DNA of 64,000 nucleotides from Platycnemis pennipes (taxonomy: Eukaryota > Arthropoda > Insecta > Odonata > Platycnemididae): contig OW121846.1 of the NCBI GenBank assembly GCA_933228895.1, forward strand, positions 110,129,054 to 110,193,053, given 5' to 3'. The notes under the pieces are model-generated. The model was not told the origin of the DNA. It saw only the letters and a list, made by a program, of their open reading frames with translations, and did no database searches. Shown here piece after piece: positions 59,546-64,000 of this stretch (positions are counted from its first letter, which is position 1; each line of letters starts with the position of its first letter). A program made the position numbers and the translations under genes.

Positions 59546-60099
59546 TGTGCAAATGAATTCAAATAGAGCTTAAATGTGGAGCTATCTCGTGATATCATTT
59601 CATTTACTAATTTCCAATATAAAAAGTGAAGTTGTGTAGCGATGTGATATCCTTCGAGAGAGTTTTGACCGTCAACAGCAACGAATCCCTTTGGTCGTCA
59701 GTTTACAATACCCAATTTGATGTTCTGTCTACCGCGAGGCGCGGGTTAAAGGTAATCATTTTTGTCGGGAAGTGACAGGAGGAAAGCGCTTCAAGCCTCC
59801 TGAGCAAGCTTAGAAAGTGTCTTTCATGATCTCAGATGAGCGGCCTGGAAGGGCAGAAGGCATGCCGATTCATTTCACTTACATTGTGATAACGTACACT
59901 TACATAGTGATAACATTCCTTACAACCTGCCAGTTTGTTTTCCCTTGCTCTCCTCCGAGGGCTCTAACCATCCAATGGTGTGGGTGGAATGGATACGGGA
60001 CAAATGGGGAAAGATGGTGAAGGGGTACGGGAAAGGAGAGGAACGACGCATTATAATACGTTGAATCATCAGAAAATTGCTGCTAAAAGGAGTTGTGTT

Positions 60100-60425
60100 C
60101 AACCCAAAGGTTGGTCTTTAATAGGTGAGGGTAGAGCTCACCACGAACTAAGCCATCGGCGTGCGAAATTCACACATTCAGTGTAGGGAGGCCTGTTGCT
60201 TTCCCTGGGCCACCTGCGATTTCCTAAGAAGTTCTGACACACAGAAAATTAAATCGCCGGAATTTAAGTCGGTGGTGTCCAGAAGTCTGTTGAATTGGGA
60301 TATGAACCCTTACCGGACTGTGACCGGACTGTGTGTACCTACTATGACCGGAGGGGGACCGGAGGGTCCCCCTCCGGTCAGTGGCTCAGCGCTCTACCCA
60401 CTAGCCTCTACCCACTAGATTTAGT
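60100..60425 (-). repeat. tRNA-derived SINE, copy C
   Basis: Matches copy A (31560-31797) in order: TTGGTCTTTAATAGGTGAGG, then CTTTCCCTGGGCCACCTGCG, then the head region CAGTGGCTCAGCGC, CTACCCACTAG. Read on the minus strand that is CTAGTGGGTAGAGCGCTGAG. The copy has internal duplications of ACCGGACTGTG and a perfect hairpin. Confidence 0.8.
60346..60379. repeat. Perfect GC-rich hairpin within SINE copy C
   Basis: GACCGGAGGGGGACC (60346-60360) and its complement (60365-60379) with a 4-base loop. It is part of an expansion of CCGGA units not found in copy A. Confidence 0.9.
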
Positions 60426-60586
60426 ACAAAAATCATTTACGCCGACAGAACTGTTAGGCGAGCCGCGATAGCACGTCGGTAGATATGAGGAAACCTGGCT
60501 ACTCAAATTTCGTTGTTTCAGGCGTGACTTCATGGAATTTGCTTAGCATATTGCATGAGAAGCAGTAACTTTGTAATTCCACATGT

Positions 60587-60638
60587 ATTTATTGCAAACG
60601 ACCTAGGTTTCGACGTAGCACGTCATCATCAGGTACAA
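60587..60638 (-). ncRNA. Hammerhead ribozyme, mirrored copy
   Basis: The same core read on the minus strand: CUGAUGA at 60632-60626, GAAA at 60611-60608, CCUAGG at 60607-60602 and GUC at 60602-60600. Being the other arm of the foldback it is complementary to the plus-strand copy. Confidence 0.75.
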
Positions 60639-60660
60639 ATCTGAGTGTTCTGTGATATTT

Positions 60661-60710
60661 GTACCTGATGATGACGTGCTACGTCGAAACCTAGGTCGTT
60701 TGCAATAAAT
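60661..60710 (+). ncRNA. Hammerhead ribozyme, intact core
   Basis: CUGAUGA (60665-60671), stem II GACG/CGUC (60673-60676 with 60682-60685), GAAA (60686-60689), self-complementary stem III CCUAGG (60690-60695) and GUC as cleavage triplet (60695-60697). All core residues agree with the canonical type I hammerhead of PLEs. Stem I (GUAC against GUUUGC) is weak on this arm, so efficient folding is doubtful, and the palindrome competes with it. Confidence 0.75.
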
Positions 60711-61289
60711 ACATGTGGAATTACAAAGTTACTGCTTCTCATTCAATATACTCAAATTTCGCTGGACCGAACACCACCTCGAGTATGGCTGTGTTAGCCA
60801 TGGCACATCTTCGATAAAACTTTAAAATCGACCATGGCCCATTTTAGATAAAAGTTTGGTTAGATGGTATGATATAGCCTAAGCAATTTAAATACCTAAA
60901 AACAGAATTCTGTTACTGAGATATTCTCACTGTTTTCCCACATACTGAACTTAAAATTCTAAGTGTTAAAAAATGAAAATATTACAACCTATAGGTAGCT
61001 GTTTCAGTCTAGAAACACATCAAACTGGTGAGACATGAAGCAAAATGGTACTAATTCTACTATCATTGAAGGATGTCGAGGAAATATTATTAAATGAAGA
61101 GGCTATCACATGTGGACAGCACAAGAAAAAGTGGGGTCTCGCAAATTAAATCTTAGGATCAATAAATAGTGACGATGACTTTAATTGACCCGAATTTGCC
61201 AATAGTTAGTTATATAATGTGAACAAGGAATGATGTGCTAGTGAAGAAATAACATTGCACATAACTGATATTGAATAAGATTTTACCCG

Positions 61290-61420
61290 AAGACCCTGGG
61301 TTCGAATCCCACCCAGTGCCTGGATATTGTGTTTGCCCTAAGTTTGAGATCTAAGGTCCTCTTTCCTTCCTTTCTTAGTCATGTACAGGAAGTGGTGGCG
61401 TCTTATGGGTTAACTTGGTT
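61290..61420 (+). repeat. tRNA-derived SINE, 5' truncated
   Basis: CTGGGTTCGAATCCCACCCA is an excellent B box, followed by GTGCCTGGATATTGTG and a body. No A box precedes it, so the head is truncated or decayed. Confidence 0.55.
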
Positions 61421-61917
61421 TTTAGCTTAATAATTAGTAGAGAAGTATGCCGGCCTAACGCCTTGTGGGTCGCTTTGTGGAGGGATTTCTCCACGTACAG
61501 TTGAAGCTGATCCACACAGCTATTTGATACTCTTCATTTGGACTTCATGCCATTGAAATTTTCCTCTACCTCAAGCTTTTCTATCATACCTATGCTTTTG
61601 TCAATATAAGTAAAGTAGCGAATATATGCGACTTACCATGGAGGAGTCTTTTTTTGATGGGGTGTTCTTCAATGTACAGTGGTTAGATGGCAAATATATC
61701 CTCATTCGCCGGAACTCTTAAGCTCCAAGGCCTTTTCTACTACGAGTGAAACTCATTAGTGGTTAGAGCATGAGATTTCTGATCTCTATTGTCAAATTTC
61801 TGATTTTTTTTACCCATGACACCAATGGAGATGACAAAGTTATTCTACTTTGAGAAATTGGCCTTCTATTGCGCAAAAATAACAGAAATTTATTTCGTAA
61901 TCTCACTGCATGAATGT

Positions 61918-62175
61918 GTCATCATCATCAATATTTCAATCCTAGGATTGGTTTACTGCGGCCCTCCATTCTGCCCTATTCAGTGTTAATTCCCTCACGC
62001 CCTGGTATGTTTTCTCTTTCACGTCCTTCTTTATTTGCCATATATATTTGTCCCTCGGTCTTCCTCGCGGGACCTTCCCTTCAATCTTCCCTTTATCATA
62101 TTTCTAACTAATTCATTGTGTCTCAAGGTATGTCCAATCCATCTGGTTCTTCTTTGCCATAGGGTTTTCTATATT
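61918..62175 (-). mobile_element. 3' end of an RTE-type LINE
   Basis: Tail of (ATC)n at 61918-61930 followed by CCTAGGATTGGTTTAC. Read on the minus strand WIGHTLRHNELVRNMIKG and a terminal WRAAVNQS region match the C-terminus of RTE-type and related elements. Same class as 33996-34250. Confidence 0.7.
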
Positions 62176-62688
62176 GTATTTTCTTCATCTGCTCTTCTAC
62201 ATAAATGTATGAAGTTACTAAAAGAAAATTGGTGTTACATATATACCATCAGCAACTGTTGGGAGCTATCTACAAGAGAATTTTGTGAAATGAAAGCAGA
62301 AAATATTTGGTCAGACGAGTAGAAAGCGGTGACGAGAACTTACAAATACACATGCTCACGAAGACGTATACGGACACACTTTCATGTATTTCCATGCTCG
62401 TATGTAGTACATACATGTACTGGTAGGCTCACACACAGCCTTAAATAGAGGTGAGGATTATGGGTAGAATGAGCCGTAGTTTGCACGCTTGACCTCCCTG
62501 CAGGCCAAACTGGAAAAATGGCTCACCGTGCCGCATTTGCTGATGCAACACGGCCTCTCGATCTTCTCCGGCATAGTAATAAGAGAACGCAGCTAGACGT
62601 ATTTCAACGACCAAGTCGACGAAAAACCGACAAGTATTGATTTAAAACGCCCGCAGCATTAATACCAGTCCCTTGGATTCACCACTAT

Positions 62689-62995
62689 ACATTTTTTCTC
62701 AATAAAATGCTATCTCGTGAAACACGTATTTCTCTGCCCCGAATCTGGGATGACTCTTGCGTTCGCTCATATGGAATGCACCTGGACTTCCACACATTCA
62801 CCACCCACAGCAATTTGTCTCCACTTTTACACAGCCCCGCTGGCGGAATAAGGTCGTCAAAAATTGGAGTTCTCGTATTATTTAGAACATTGGGGTATTT
62901 GAGGTCAGCAATAACTTCAGGAATTTTTTCTCATATTAGCCTTTTAATGAGAATAAATTTCTACATACTTCACTGCATAAAGTGTCCAATTGAAA
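62689..62995 (-). repeat. Unclassified repeat copy 2
   Basis: Matches 59208-59545 in the same orientation, with its reading frame broken by stops. See that entry for the shared sequence. Confidence 0.6.
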
Positions 62996-63009
62996 TGCGG
63001 AATATGGAA

Positions 63010-63815
63010 ATATCTAGTGAAATTGCCTCAATCATCAATTTCCACGTTGATATATGAGTGAATAATTTAGGTTTACAAAGCAATGAATGTAAATTTATAG
63101 AAAAATCCATTTCAACTCTAGCTAGCCATGAGTTTCGGCTCTGAATACTTCAAAAGAAAATTTGAGGTTGGTGAGTATAAGATAGTTAACCAATGCTATG
63201 AAAAACGCATGGATTATCCGTGGTAGTGCAATATTAAATTTCGCATTCTACTATTATGACGCTGACATAAGTCTCTCTATTGAATAATGGCGTACAATTC
63301 CTCATTTTGAACAAAATTCAATGATATTACCGCCAAAAATAGATATATTTACATCTCTACAGTAGCGTAATGAGATTAGTGTCGCTAAATTAGCAAATAA
63401 GTTAGATTAGTAATAAATAAATAAGGTTGTATAAATTTACTGCTCTAAATATAATTTAACACAAAATTTCCTTTACTTGTTCACAATAAAACGATACTTA
63501 AAGATTCAGCATAAATGTGTTTGTGAAGCATTCACTGATATCTTTTGAAGGCTTTATGTTTGCATTATTTTGACAGAAACGATGATTTACCTTAATGAAC
63601 CTTACCATGTGGCTTAGATGGAATGCAATAGGTATGATTCCTTATTGAAGACATGTAATTACGGGATTTTATTCCGGATGTCAGCCTTGGCGGCAGATTT
63701 TACTAACGTAATATCTTATGATAATGCATATAAAATGTAAATTAATAATACACATTAATATCTCCTTCGCAGAGTTTCTCTCCGTCCCACGAACTCTTAA
63801 CAAAATCATTTTGTT
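63010..63815. other. No gene recognised
   Basis: AT-rich, no recognisable frame, repeat or site. Confidence 0.4.
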
Positions 63816-63819
63816 GTGA

Positions 63820-63878
63820 ATTCACCCCCTGCCACACACCTTTACGGCGACTTTCAGGGTACTATGTAGATGTAAATG
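63820..63878 (+). mobile_element. CR1-type LINE 3' tail
   Basis: TTCACCCCCTGCCACACACC through ACTATGTAGATGTAAATGTA matches the terminal block of the 52340-53085 copy. Upstream coding sequence is absent. Confidence 0.7.
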
Positions 63879-64000
63879 TAACAATAACATTGAAATTGAC
63901 TAAATGCGATCAGTTCACAGTCCAGGGAGGTCATTCTGTATTTTCTTGATTCCGAACCGATCGGTTGGACTCCGAGCACAACCGATCGATGGACCGGGAT

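Larger units (their letters stand above)
60548..60749. repeat. Near-perfect foldback with two opposed hammerheads
   Basis: 93-bp arms (60548-60640 and 60657-60749) match with one mismatch around a 16-bp loop. Each arm has a hammerhead core (60600-60632 on the minus strand, 60665-60697 on the plus strand). No coding sequence lies inside, so this is a minimal PLE-derived element or retrozyme-like relic. Confidence 0.9.

Noticed and set aside
1..64000. CRISPR array, phage or bacterial operon
   Set aside because: No regular short repeats with spacers, no ribosome-binding-site-led gene clusters and no phage genes; the repeat content is eukaryotic.
1..64000. Endogenous viral element
   Set aside because: No capsid, envelope, or retroviral protease/integrase motif was seen; all RT traces fit LINE types.

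Overview
This window looks like a gene-poor stretch of a large, repeat-rich arthropod genome. It is AT-rich, has no long open frames, no operon structure and no bacterial or phage genes. It is full of non-LTR retrotransposon (LINE) relics, tRNA-derived SINEs, DNA-transposon relics and Penelope-like element (PLE) debris of kinds known from insects and other arthropods. The species cannot be named from sequence alone. I found no convincing intact host gene. The nearest things are CpG-dense patches that could be promoters (about 13.7-14.5, 27.5-28.8, 38.9-39.3 and 45.3-45.6 kb) and one possible exon (about 56.1-56.4 kb, minus strand).

Layout. 1-3.7 kb: nothing recognised. 3.7-5.1 kb: minus-strand LINE relic with reverse transcriptase (RT) C-terminus and RNase H. 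5.4-11.5 kb: small relics, a 3' LINE end, a 201-bp-arm foldback and a 151-bp tandem duplication. 11.85-12.76 kb: CR1-type LINE relic. 16.6-18.1 kb: a MITE and a 512-bp foldback element. 22.9-24.1 kb: non-autonomous hAT-like element with 8-bp target duplication. 27.0-29.2 kb: two near-identical 434-bp inverted repeats around a CpG/C-rich core. 29.65-30.48 kb: PLE relic with a GIY-YIG endonuclease fragment between inverted arms that carry hammerhead ribozyme motifs. 31.5-40.4 kb: SINEs, RTE-type LINE relics and more hammerhead-bearing PLE debris. 43.2-45.2 kb: a fairly long Jockey/CR1-type LINE pseudogene. 46.7-58.0 kb: fragments of one CR1 family, including the youngest copy at 52.3-53.1 kb, and an RTE relic interrupted by a small PLE foldback with a 12-bp target duplication. 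59-64 kb: an unclassified two-copy repeat, a SINE, a near-perfect foldback with two opposed hammerhead ribozymes, and 3' LINE tails.

The most interesting theme is a set of PLE-derived foldback units carrying hammerhead ribozyme cores, often as inverted pairs. The loci are 29.7 and 30.4, 31.2, 36.5 and 36.8, 50.2, 54.2, and 60.6 and 60.7 kb. Conservation of the catalytic core ranges from complete to degraded. Several have a self-complementary stem III of the dimeric type. All element names are family-level judgements from motifs read by eye; no database search was run.
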